Position numbers and translations under genes: made by a program. The notes under the pieces are model-generated. The model did no database searches, was not told the DNA's origin, and saw nothing but the letters and a program-made list of their open reading frames with translations. A stretch of DNA of 64,000 bases from contig NZ_JAGGJU010000007.1 in NCBI RefSeq assembly GCF_017873095.1, forward strand, positions 1 through 64,000, in the 5' to 3' direction. This DNA comes from Heterorhizobium halophytocola. GTDB taxonomy: Bacteria > Pseudomonadota > Alphaproteobacteria > Rhizobiales > Rhizobiaceae. Position 1 is the first letter of the stretch; each line of letters starts with the position of its first letter. Below, one piece after another: positions 1-6,735 of this stretch.

Positions 1-226
1 TGGAGCGTTTTGAGCTGCGAATGCGCTCAGCCGAAGCGAAGGGCCGGCAAGGCAGCGACGGCGAAGCCGGCAAAAGGCTCCAGTGGAGCGTTTTGAGCTG
101 CGAATGCGCTCAGCCGAAGCGAAGGGCCGGCAAGGCAGCGACGGCGAAGCCGGCAAAAGGCTCCAGTGGAGCGTTTTGCGCTGCGAATGCGCTCAGCCTT
201 AAGCGAAGGGCCTTCAAGGCAGCGAA
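1..226. repeat. 83-bp tandem repeat, two exact copies plus a decayed third
   Basis: Copies at 1-83 and 84-166 read identically. A third begins at 167, carries several substitutions and loses similarity around 226. Each unit contains two GCCGGC hexamers that can pair, and the unit junctions form GCTCC-AGT-GGAGC inverted repeats. The period is not a multiple of three, so it is unlikely to be coding, although it leaves open frames on both strands. The array starts at the window edge and may extend upstream. No gene is seen before position 373; the rest of the interval holds only the terminator at 323-347. Confidence 0.9.
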
Positions 227-322
227 GTCCTGCTATCTCGACAGCGGGATGCATTGCGGGGGGGATGCTCGGGTCGGGCCCGTGCCGGGCGACGGAGGGG
301 GCAGGCATCTTGCCCACAGTCG

Positions 323-347
323 AAAGGCGTCCGCAGGGGACGCCTTT
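323..347 (-). terminator. Hairpin terminator after the BTLCP peptidase gene
   Basis: A perfect 10-bp inverted repeat (AAAGGCGTCC / GGACGCCTTT) with a 5-nt loop lies 26 nt beyond the stop codon of the minus-strand gene at 373. Read on the minus strand, the stem ends in TTT. The U-run is short, so this is a plausible rather than a strong intrinsic terminator. Confidence 0.6.
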
Positions 348-372
348 GCCTATGCCCGGCCTTGCACCGGGA

Positions 373-987
373 TCAGCGGAGCGCGCCGACCAGGACGTCG
401 CGGCCGTTTTCGATCGTGACCCAGCGGCCGGTGTCGTTCTCGGCCTGGCGCTTCAGATAGGTGTAGGCCGTTGCATACCAGGGCCGCACCTCGTCGTTCA
501 GGTTGTCGAGGATGAAATCGCCATCGGTGGTGCGCAGGGTCAGGACAGCGTGGCCTTCGCCGTCGGGCTTGCGCACCACGGTGATCAACAGGTCCGTCGG
601 CTTGATGCCGGCTTCCATCAGGTCGCGGCGCTTGAGCAGGACGTAGTCCTCGCAATCGCCGACCGTGACGGGATAGGCCCAGTATTCGTTGCGGCCGAAT
701 GCCTGCTGGTCGGTCATCGGCCGGATCTGCTCGTTGACCTGCAGGTTGACCTGGCGGACGACCTGCCAGCCATGCTCCGTCAGCCTGGCACCGGATGTGT
801 TGGTGCTGCGGATCGAGCACTCGCTCTCATGGGTCTTGCAGAATTCATAATGCCCGATGGGCTGGGAGGTGAGGCCGCCGGTGACCATGGACGGCTGTGC
901 GACCGGGGCTGTAAAGGCCTTGTTGGTTGGCACAACAAAACTCAGGCCCGCCAGTAGAACAGCGAGCAACCTCAAGCTGGTGACCAT
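373..987 (-). CDS. Bacterial transglutaminase-like cysteine proteinase (BTLCP) family protein, secreted
   Basis: The 204-residue product has a hydrophobic N-terminus (about residues 5-28) that looks like a signal peptide. A BTLCP domain (DUF920/PF06035 type) follows. The probable catalytic triad is visible: Cys112 in GDCEDY, His146 in GEGHAVL and Asp161 in ILDNL. Family members are periplasmic peptidases; in some bacteria relatives (LapG) process surface adhesins, but the substrate here is not known. The ATG at 987 is preceded by an AAGGGA-type ribosome site. A consensus CtrA box lies about 20-35 nt upstream, and a hairpin terminator follows the stop. It appears monocistronic. Confidence 0.85.
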   Translation of the reverse strand: MVTSLRLLAVLLAGLSFVVPTNKAFTAPVAQPSMVTGGLTSQPIGHYEFCKTHESECSIRSTNTSGARLTEHGWQVVRQVNLQVNEQIRPMTDQQAFGRNEYWAYPVTVGDCEDYVLLKRRDLMEAGIKPTDLLITVVRKPDGEGHAVLTLRTTDGDFILDNLNDEVRPWYATAYTYLKRQAENDTGRWVTIENGRDVLVGALR

Positions 988-1005
988 GCACTTGTCCCTT
1001 CATCG

Positions 1006-1021
1006 TTAACAAAAAATTAAC
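1006..1021. promoter_or_regulatory. Consensus CtrA-binding site upstream of the BTLCP gene
   Basis: The sequence TTAACAAAAAATTAAC matches the alphaproteobacterial CtrA full site TTAAC-N6-TTAAC exactly. It lies 19-34 nt upstream of the minus-strand start codon at 987. CtrA is the cell-cycle master regulator in rhizobia and Caulobacter. At this distance from the start codon it could act at the promoter or block it. The match is seen directly; the regulation is inferred. Confidence 0.55.
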
Positions 1022-1123
1022 GAGAAGGACGGGCAAGTGTCAATCTGCGGACCTGTCGGAAACGGTGGCAATCCCTATATATGGTTAATTATGATGTTGC
1101 GATGCAACACGTGTTAACCGGTT

Positions 1124-1921
1124 TCACTTCGGTTTCGCCAGTATTTCAAGGGTGAATTCTAGGCGCTCGAGATCCTGCGGTCGCGAAAGCCTGTGATCTC
1201 CATCGCGAATCAGGGTCAGCACGACGTCGTCCGACGGCAGATATTCCATCAGTTTGAGCGCGTGCCCGTATGGAACATCGGCATCGTTCATGCCCTGGAG
1301 GATGTGGATCGGGCAGTCGATCTGCAGCGGAGCGGCCATGATCCGGTTGTTGCGACCGTCCTCGATCAGCGCCCGCGTATAGATATTCGGCTCCGGGCTG
1401 TATTGCGAGGTTTCCTCGAAGAAGCCCCGCTCGGCGAGCGACGCCTTCTGGCTGTCGGTCAAATGCGGCTCGATCAGTTCGGCGGTGAAATCCGGTGCAG
1501 GTGCGATCAGGGCGAGGCCGGAAATCTTCGGTCCCTGGCCGCGCCGGGCGATTTCCTGGGCAAGCCTGAGCGCGATCCATCCGCCCATCGACGAGCCGAC
1601 GAGCACGACATCGCTGACGCCGGCATGGTCGATGACCGCGAGGGATTCCTCCAGCCAGCGCGAAATCGTGCCGTCGCGAAAGGCGCCGCCCGAGGCGCCA
1701 TGGCCGGAATAGTCGAAGCGCACCGCCTTCAGGCCGAGACGGGCGGCGACGGCCTCCATGGCCTGCGCCTTCGTGCCGGTCATGTCGGAGCGATAGCCGC
1801 CGAGCCAGATGAGGGCCGGACCCGTGTCCTGGTCGGCTTCGCGCACCAGCATTGCAATGTCGCGCGCCTGGTCGCCGGAGCCGACTGTCAGCATGCTGGG
1901 AGGGGAAGAAGTATCGCTCAT
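1124..1921 (-). CDS. Alpha/beta hydrolase (serine hydrolase)
   Basis: The 265-residue protein has the single-domain alpha/beta-hydrolase layout. The nucleophile elbow GSSMGG places Ser111, Asp215 lies near DVPYG and His243 in DGDHRL, giving a complete triad. An HG-type oxyanion segment (YSGHGASGG) lies near residue 71. The fold resembles the ABHD10/thioesterase-like group often found next to infC in rhizobia; the substrate cannot be read from sequence. The start ATG is supported by AAAGGA nine bases upstream. It is divergent from infC. Confidence 0.85.
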   Translation of the reverse strand: MSDTSSPPSMLTVGSGDQARDIAMLVREADQDTGPALIWLGGYRSDMTGTKAQAMEAVAARLGLKAVRFDYSGHGASGGAFRDGTISRWLEESLAVIDHAGVSDVVLVGSSMGGWIALRLAQEIARRGQGPKISGLALIAPAPDFTAELIEPHLTDSQKASLAERGFFEETSQYSPEPNIYTRALIEDGRNNRIMAAPLQIDCPIHILQGMNDADVPYGHALKLMEYLPSDDVVLTLIRDGDHRLSRPQDLERLEFTLEILAKPK

Positions 1922-2102
1922 GGATTGGAATCCTTTCTCAGCGCCCTATAAACCTGATTCGAACCTTTACCGACAGCAGGTGATTTCTCTGAGGAAAGCT
2001 GCTATTGACAGGTCCATGGCTGCGGGCGCATTGGCGGGAGGAGGAAATTCCGGCCACTAAATGCCGCGCGGCAATCATGAAACGTTTAAGGAGAATACGA
2101 CC

Positions 2103-2639
2103 ATTCGCAGACCGTACAAAGCCGACGCCCCCGTAAAGGAAGGCCCGCGCTCAAACCGCGAAATACGGGTCCCCCGTGTACAGTTGATCAACGCAGAAGG
2201 CGATAACCTCGGGCCGACACCGACCGAGCAAGCCTTGGCCATGGCCGAAGAGGCTGGCCTGGATCTGGTTGAGATTTCGCCGAACTCCGATCCGCCGGTG
2301 TGCAAGATCCTTGATCTGGGCAAGCTGAAATACGCCAACCAGAAAAAGGCGGCCGAAGCGCGCAAGAAGCAGAAGGTCGTCGAGATCAAGGAAATCAAGA
2401 TGCGCCCGAACATCGACACCCATGACTATGAGGTGAAGATGAAGGCGATGAACCGCTTTTTCGACGAAGGCGACAAGGTCCGCGTCACGCTGCGTTTCCG
2501 CGGCCGTGAAATGGCGCACCAGGAACTGGGCATGAAGCTGCTGATGCAGGTCAAGGAAGATACCCAGGAGATCGCCAAGGTGGAAGCCGAGCCGAAGCTC
2601 GAAGGCCGCCAGATGATGATGGTGCTCGCGCCGAGGTAA
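2103..2639 (+). CDS. infC: Translation initiation factor IF-3, probable ATT start
   Basis: IF-3 binds the 30S subunit and enforces start-codon and initiator-tRNA fidelity. The protein (178 residues from this start) has the usual two domains joined by a lysine-rich helix ([16 protein letters not shown]), with the C-terminal domain ending in MMMVLAPR. The frame is open from an ATG at 2061, but the best ribosome site, TAAGGAG at 2087-2093, sits nine bases before an in-frame ATT at 2103. The residues after that ATT ([21 protein letters not shown]) are where homologues begin. AUU starts on infC are a known autoregulatory device in enterobacteria. The alternative start is 2061 (192 residues), which I consider less likely. 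Confidence 0.9.
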   Translation: MRRPYKADAPVKEGPRSNREIRVPRVQLINAEGDNLGPTPTEQALAMAEEAGLDLVEISPNSDPPVCKILDLGKLKYANQKKAAEARKKQKVVEIKEIKMRPNIDTHDYEVKMKAMNRFFDEGDKVRVTLRFRGREMAHQELGMKLLMQVKEDTQEIAKVEAEPKLEGRQMMMVLAPR

Positions 2640-3091
2640 TCGGAGCGGGTATCGCCGTTGCGGGCCGCCGGCCACAAAGGGCTGGCAACCGCAGTGCCGG
2701 CGCCATCAAGGGCGCCGTGCTCGATGAAGGTCCCGATCCGGCAAGGCACGACCCTTTCAACGGGTCCCGCGTGCCTTGCGGGTCGCACCGCCTGCAACCG
2801 GCAGGATGCGCTTTCAAGATCCCTGGCTTCGGGGCCGCCGTCCCGGTGGGCACATTGCCCGTCTGCCCGGCTGCTTGGCCGGATATCGGCCGGGCCTTGC
2901 CCGTTTCACTGCCCATTCCGCGTGACGGTGCAGATAAGCGGCGATTGAAGGCGCACTGGCCATTGCACTTTTCCAAGACTGCGGTTATAAGCCGCCGTCC
3001 GAACGGTCCGGCAGGGCATGCCGTGGCCGTTTTTGATGCTTGAAGCCCGCCTCGTCAGCAGGCCTCGATACAAGAAAAATGGAGTAGCAAA
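2640..3091 (+). other. 452-nt infC-rpmI spacer: structured leader, no gene seen
   Basis: No convincing coding region is present. The main element is a hairpin formed by GCAAGGCACGACCC (2741-2754) and GGGT...CGTGCCTTGC (2762-2779), extendable outwards through CGATCC/GGGTCG with a G-U pair. A shorter stem GGCCG/CGGCC occurs near 2880-2894. A sigma70-like promoter lies at 2963-2991. The structures could end infC transcription or control rpmI-rplT, for example by ribosomal-protein feedback; neither can be shown from sequence alone. Confidence 0.5.
2963..2991 (+). promoter_or_regulatory. Putative sigma70 promoter for rpmI-rplT
   Basis: TTGCAC at 2963-2968 is followed after 17 bp by TATAAG at 2986-2991, a good -10 hexamer with a partial -35. 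Initiation near 2998 would give a roughly 95-nt leader before the rpmI start codon. It was identified by eye only. Confidence 0.45.
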
Positions 3092-3295
3092 ATGCCCAAG
3101 ATGAAGACGAAGTCCTCCGCCAAGAAGCGGTTCAAGATCACGGCAACCGGCAAGGTTGTCGCAGCGGCCGCCGGCAAGCGCCACGGCATGATCAAGCGGT
3201 CCAACAAGTTCATCCGCGATGCACGCGGAACGATGGTCCTGGCTGAGCCTGACGGCAAGAAGGTCATCAAGAACTACCTGCCGAACGGTCTCTGA
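3092..3295 (+). CDS. rpmI: 50S ribosomal protein L35
   Basis: This 67-residue, very basic protein begins [15 protein letters not shown], the L35 signature, and has normal length. GGAG lies seven bases before the ATG. L35 is a late-assembling component of the large subunit. It is followed after 37 bp by rplT, the standard pairing, and probably shares its promoter and terminator. Confidence 0.98.
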   Translation: MPKMKTKSSAKKRFKITATGKVVAAAAGKRHGMIKRSNKFIRDARGTMVLAEPDGKKVIKNYLPNGL

Positions 3296-3332
3296 GACCT
3301 TCCGCATTTTTGGATTTTAAGGAGATCATGAC

Positions 3333-3737
3333 ATGGCACGCGTAAAACGCGGCGTTACCGCCCACGCAAAGCATAAGAAGGTTCTGAAGCAGGCCCGGGG
3401 TTTCTACGGCCGCCGCAAGAACACCATCCGTACGGCCAAGGCTGCCGTCGACCGTTCCAAGCAGTACGCTTACCGCGACCGCAAGGTCAACAAGCGCAAC
3501 TTCCGCGCTCTGTGGATCCAGCGTATCAATGCTGCCGTCCGCGAATTCGGCCTGACCTATGGCCGCTTCATCGACGGCCTGAACAAGGCTGGCATCGAAG
3601 TCGACCGCAAGGTTCTGTCCGACATGGCCATCCATGAGCCGGCCGCATTCGAAGCCCTGGTCGGCGTATCGAAGAAGGCGCTGGATTATCTCAAGGAAGC
3701 CGGCACCACCAACGAGTTTGAAAGCGCGGTCAAGTAA
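3333..3737 (+). CDS. rplT: 50S ribosomal protein L20
   Basis: The 134-residue product starts [19 protein letters not shown], typical of L20, which binds 23S rRNA early in 50S assembly and represses its own operon in several bacteria. AAGGAG sits eight bases upstream of the ATG. The C-terminal extension past residue 117 is usual in rhizobia. A strong intrinsic terminator follows at 3777. Confidence 0.98.
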   Translation: MARVKRGVTAHAKHKKVLKQARGFYGRRKNTIRTAKAAVDRSKQYAYRDRKVNKRNFRALWIQRINAAVREFGLTYGRFIDGLNKAGIEVDRKVLSDMAIHEPAAFEALVGVSKKALDYLKEAGTTNEFESAVK

Positions 3738-3776
3738 CCAGCGCTTCCCAAGCTTGCTGAGCGAATATTGATTGGG

Positions 3777-3809
3777 AAACCCGCGCTGGTCCGGCCAGCG
3801 CGGGTTTTT
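3777..3809 (+). terminator. Rho-independent terminator after rplT
   Basis: CCCGCGCTGG and CCAGCGCGGG pair around a 4-nt loop, with AAA before the stem and TTTTT after it. It lies 40 nt past the rplT stop and separates the ribosomal-protein genes from the kinase-like/pheS unit. Confidence 0.9.
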
Positions 3810-3862
3810 CTCGTTTTGACCCCGTTTGCGGCCCGCCTGCCGCAAGCCTCCCCGGGACGACC

Positions 3863-4735
3863 ATGACGAATGCCCTGAAAGCCGACCAACCGGCGCCCCT
3901 GATGGATTTCGGCGAAGACGACATCGCGACGGTGATGCGCGCGCTGCTCGACAGTTCGCGCCGGGTGGAGCGGGTCCGGCTGTCCGACCGCAGCGTCTGG
4001 ATCAAGCGCCAGGAGGCCAAGGTCCTGCCGATCTGGGTTTCGTTTCAGGGGGCGGCGGCGACACTCCTCAGAATGCCGGTGATGCGCCCGTCGCTCAGAC
4101 TGGCGCCGGCGGCCATGCAGGCGCGCGAGGTGGCGCGGATCAGGGTCTTCGCCGAGAAGGGCTTTCCCGTGCCGCCGCTGCTCTACACCTCCGAAACGGC
4201 CATGGTGCTCGGCGATGTGAGCCCGACGGTCGAGGCGCGCATGCGCCAGTTGAAGAAGACCTCTCCCGAAGACCATGACGATCTGCTGGTCCAGTCGGCC
4301 TCGGCGCTGGGCGAACTGCATGCCGCCGGTCTCTGTCATGGCCGTCCGCATGTGCGCGATTTCTTCCTGCAGGACGGGCGGATCGGCTTTTTCGATTTCG
4401 AGGAAGATCCGACGGCGGTGATGCCGCTGGAAACGGCGCAGGCGCGCGATATCGCGCTGCTGTTTCTCACCGTGACCTCGAGAGCGATCCGCAAGGACGA
4501 GACGTGCCAGGCGGCACTCGAAGCCTGGTGCGCCCGCGCTCCGGCGGCCTCCATCGTCGAATTGCGGCGCTTCGGCCGGATGATGGGCAGGATTCTGCCT
4601 CTGGCACGGTTGATCGGTCGCGTTCACATGGGTAGTGATCTGCGACGCTTCATCATGGCCACCGAATTCTTGATGCATGCTCCAGAAACCGAAGCCGATG
4701 GCGAGCCGCCCGGCAAGGCAGGATATGATGGTTGA
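3863..4735 (+). CDS. Kinase-fold protein upstream of pheS (possible pseudokinase)
   Basis: The 290-residue protein shows a late kinase-like core: [17 protein letters not shown] (His159 to about 168) followed by GFFDFEED with Asp178. This resembles the catalytic and metal-binding loops of RIO/WaaP/APH-type small-molecule and LPS kinases. The usual catalytic Asp of the HGD motif is Arg161 and the metal-binding Asn is Asp166, so activity is uncertain. A Lys near residue 48 could be the ATP-binding lysine. No signal peptide is evident. Its stop lies inside the start of pheS, implying co-translation. Function and substrate are unknown. Confidence 0.7.
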   Translation: MTNALKADQPAPLMDFGEDDIATVMRALLDSSRRVERVRLSDRSVWIKRQEAKVLPIWVSFQGAAATLLRMPVMRPSLRLAPAAMQAREVARIRVFAEKGFPVPPLLYTSETAMVLGDVSPTVEARMRQLKKTSPEDHDDLLVQSASALGELHAAGLCHGRPHVRDFFLQDGRIGFFDFEEDPTAVMPLETAQARDIALLFLTVTSRAIRKDETCQAALEAWCARAPAASIVELRRFGRMMGRILPLARLIGRVHMGSDLRRFIMATEFLMHAPETEADGEPPGKAGYDG

Positions 4736-5813
4736 ACTTGATACTTTGAAATCTGAACTGCTCTCGCAGATCGAGGCCGCCGGCGACGAGGGCGCGATCG
4801 AGGCCGTGCGGGTCTCGGCACTCGGCAAGAAGGGCTCGGTCTCCGACCTGTTGAAGACGCTGGGCGCGATGACGCCGGAAGAGCGCCAGACCCGCGGTGC
4901 GGCGATCAACGCGCTGAAGACCGAGGTGACCGACCGGATCACCGCCCGCAAGAGCGAATTGAAGGACGCCGCGATCAATGCGCGCCTGGCCGCCGAGACC
5001 GTCGACGTCTCGCTTCCCGTGCGTTCGTCGCCGGCCGAGCGCGGCCGCATCCATCCCATCAGCCAGATTACCGACGAGATCACCGCGATCTTCGCCGACA
5101 TGGGCTTCTCGATCGCCGAAGGTCCGGATATCGAGACGGACTATTACAATTTCACGGCGCTGAACTTCCCCGACGGCCATCCCGCCCGCGAGATGCACGA
5201 CACCTTCTTTCTACAGCCCGACGAGAACGGCGAGCGCAAGGTTCTGCGCACCCATACCTCGCCGGTGCAGGTGCGCACCATGGAAGCCTCGACCCCGCCG
5301 ATCCGCATCGTCATCCCGGGCAAGACCTACCGTCAGGACAGCGACGCCACCCACTCGCCGATGTTCCACCAGGTCGAGGGCCTGGTGATCGACAAGACCG
5401 CCAATGTCGGTCATCTGCGCTGGGTGCTGGAAGAGTTCTGCAAGACCTTCTTCGAGGTCGAAAACGTCGTGATGCGCTTCCGGCCGTCCTTCTTCCCGTT
5501 CACCGAGCCATCGTTCGAGGTCGATATCCAGTGCGACCGTTCGTCCGGGCCGATCGTCAAGTTCGGCGAGGGTACCGACTGGATGGAGATCCTCGGCTGC
5601 GGCATGGTGCATCCGAACGTGCTGCGTGCCGGCGGCCTCGACCCGGACGAATACCAGGGCTTTGCCTGGGGCATGGGCCTCGACCGCATCGCCATGCTGA
5701 AATACGGCATGCCGGACCTGCGCGACTTCTTCAACGCCGATGTCCGCTGGATGAGCCACTACGGATTCCGCCCGCTGGACATGCCGACGCTGTTTGGTGG
5801 CTTGAGCGCTTAA
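4725..5813 (+). CDS. pheS: Phenylalanine-tRNA ligase alpha subunit
   Basis: PheS is the catalytic alpha chain of the (alpha-beta)2 class II synthetase. The protein has the N-terminal coiled coil (first 90 residues) and motif 1/2 residues including [16 protein letters not shown]. Motif 3, [13 protein letters not shown], lies near the C-terminus. Two ATGs (4725, 4728) are possible; both follow AAGG and overlap the upstream stop at 4735. The open frame extends to 4677, but the extra residues are not typical. The total of 362 residues is normal. Unusually, three small genes separate it from pheT. Confidence 0.97.
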   Translation: MMVELDTLKSELLSQIEAAGDEGAIEAVRVSALGKKGSVSDLLKTLGAMTPEERQTRGAAINALKTEVTDRITARKSELKDAAINARLAAETVDVSLPVRSSPAERGRIHPISQITDEITAIFADMGFSIAEGPDIETDYYNFTALNFPDGHPAREMHDTFFLQPDENGERKVLRTHTSPVQVRTMEASTPPIRIVIPGKTYRQDSDATHSPMFHQVEGLVIDKTANVGHLRWVLEEFCKTFFEVENVVMRFRPSFFPFTEPSFEVDIQCDRSSGPIVKFGEGTDWMEILGCGMVHPNVLRAGGLDPDEYQGFAWGMGLDRIAMLKYGMPDLRDFFNADVRWMSHYGFRPLDMPTLFGGLSA

Positions 5814-5818
5814 AGATC

Positions 5819-6052
5819 ATGCCAACCGTGCTTCGCAAATACGGTTTCCGTTTTCACTTCTACTCAGGCGATCGGTATGAGCCACCTCATATCCATGTCG
5901 ATGGGAACGGCGGCGAAGCGAAGGTCTGGTTGACAGAGGTCAGGCTGGCCGAGGCCGGGGGCTTTAGCCAAAGGGATCTTGCACGTATATTGGCGGTGGT
6001 TGAGGAGCATAGACAGCAGATGCTGGAGGCATGGAATGACTATTTCGCATGA
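5819..6052 (+). CDS. DUF4160 domain protein (77 aa), possible toxin-antitoxin component
   Basis: Translation from the ATG at 5819 gives MPTVLRKYGFRFHFYS followed by EPPHIHV, the characteristic DUF4160 core with its His-x-His. The rest (about residues 30-77) is a helical tail ending in WNDYF. DUF4160 genes are commonly paired with DUF2442 genes, as here, and the pair is suspected to form a toxin-antitoxin-like module; biochemical function is not established. The start lies five bases after the pheS stop, and its end overlaps the next gene by 17 bp. Confidence 0.85.
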   Translation: MPTVLRKYGFRFHFYSGDRYEPPHIHVDGNGGEAKVWLTEVRLAEAGGFSQRDLARILAVVEEHRQQMLEAWNDYFA

Positions 6053-6314
6053 TCCGTATCCGGACGCTGAGCGCCCTGTCGAAGCATGGTGTGACCTTCG
6101 CGAAGTTCACGTTCGTCTTGCCGATGGGCGGCATGTATCCACGCCGTTGTGGTGGTACCCGCGTCTTTTGAGCGCAACGCCCGCACAGCGCAACAATGTC
6201 CATCTCATGCTGGCGGGCATCCACTGGCCAGACGTCGATGAGGATTTGTCGGTACGCGGTATGCTCTCCGGCTGGAAAGCACCGGGAGCTGTGGCGCCCG
6301 AGAGGGCGGCTTAG
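6036..6314 (+). CDS. DUF2442 domain protein (92 aa), partner of the DUF4160 gene
   Basis: The sequence has the DUF2442 hallmarks: a basic/acidic N-terminal beta region with VRLADGRHVSTPLWWYPRL. Next come ATPAQRNN and IHWPDVDEDLSVRGML, the conserved WP-D-DEDLSV motif. The ATG at 6036 lies inside the upstream gene, so the two are translationally linked. The family includes predicted DNA-binding or antitoxin-like partners of DUF4160. The stop is separated from the next ATG by a single base. Confidence 0.85.
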   Translation: MTISHDPYPDAERPVEAWCDLREVHVRLADGRHVSTPLWWYPRLLSATPAQRNNVHLMLAGIHWPDVDEDLSVRGMLSGWKAPGAVAPERAA

Positions 6315-6315
6315 A

Positions 6316-6735
6316 ATGGCAAAGCATACAGGCGGCTGCCGTTGTGGCGCGATCCGGTTCGAGGCGGATGCCGATCCGATATATGCCAGCTATTGCCATT
6401 GCGAGGATTGCAAGCGTGCCAGTGGCGCCCCGATGGCGGCCTTTGTCGGTTTTCACGCTGCAGACGTGACATTTGACGGCGAAGACGCCGCGACCTACGG
6501 CAAGGCGCCTGTCAGCCGCAGCTTCTGTGCCACCTGCGGCGCGCCGCTTGCCTATGCCGACGCGCGGCTGCCCGAGCGGATCTTCTTCATGCTGGGCGCC
6601 ATGGATGCGCCTGAAAACTATCCGCCGACCGTGCATGCCTATGCACCGGAGGCACTACCCTTTTTGCATATGGACGATGGTCTGCCGCGCAGCGACACGA
6701 TGACGGTGCCGAGACCCGATGGAGACAAGACATGA
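6316..6735 (+). CDS. GFA-family (glutathione-dependent formaldehyde-activating / CENP-V-like) zinc protein
   Basis: The 139-residue protein has the GFA/DUF636 zinc-cysteine pattern. CRCG near residue 8, CHCEDCK near residue 32 and CATCGAPL near residue 75 are followed by a PENY-type segment. Family members include Gfa, which speeds glutathione-formaldehyde adduct formation, but most have no proven activity. The start ATG is one base after the DUF2442 stop, and the stop overlaps the pheT ATG in an ATGA tetranucleotide. Ribosomes may therefore pass directly from this gene to pheT. Confidence 0.88.
   Translation: MAKHTGGCRCGAIRFEADADPIYASYCHCEDCKRASGAPMAAFVGFHAADVTFDGEDAATYGKAPVSRSFCATCGAPLAYADARLPERIFFMLGAMDAPENYPPTVHAYAPEALPFLHMDDGLPRSDTMTVPRPDGDKT

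Noticed and set aside
2005-2033. Perfect TTGACA upstream of infC as a promoter
   Set aside because: At 17 bp spacing the -10 position reads GCATTG, a poor match. It may still be a promoter but the evidence is too weak to list.
2061-2102. N-terminal extension of infC from ATG 2061
   Set aside because: It has no ribosome site, contains the ribosome site of the ATT start and encodes residues not typical of IF-3.
3686-5101. 471-codon minus-strand frame across the kinase-like gene and pheS
   Set aside because: It is opposite two recognisable genes and has low-complexity composition; it is an antisense shadow.
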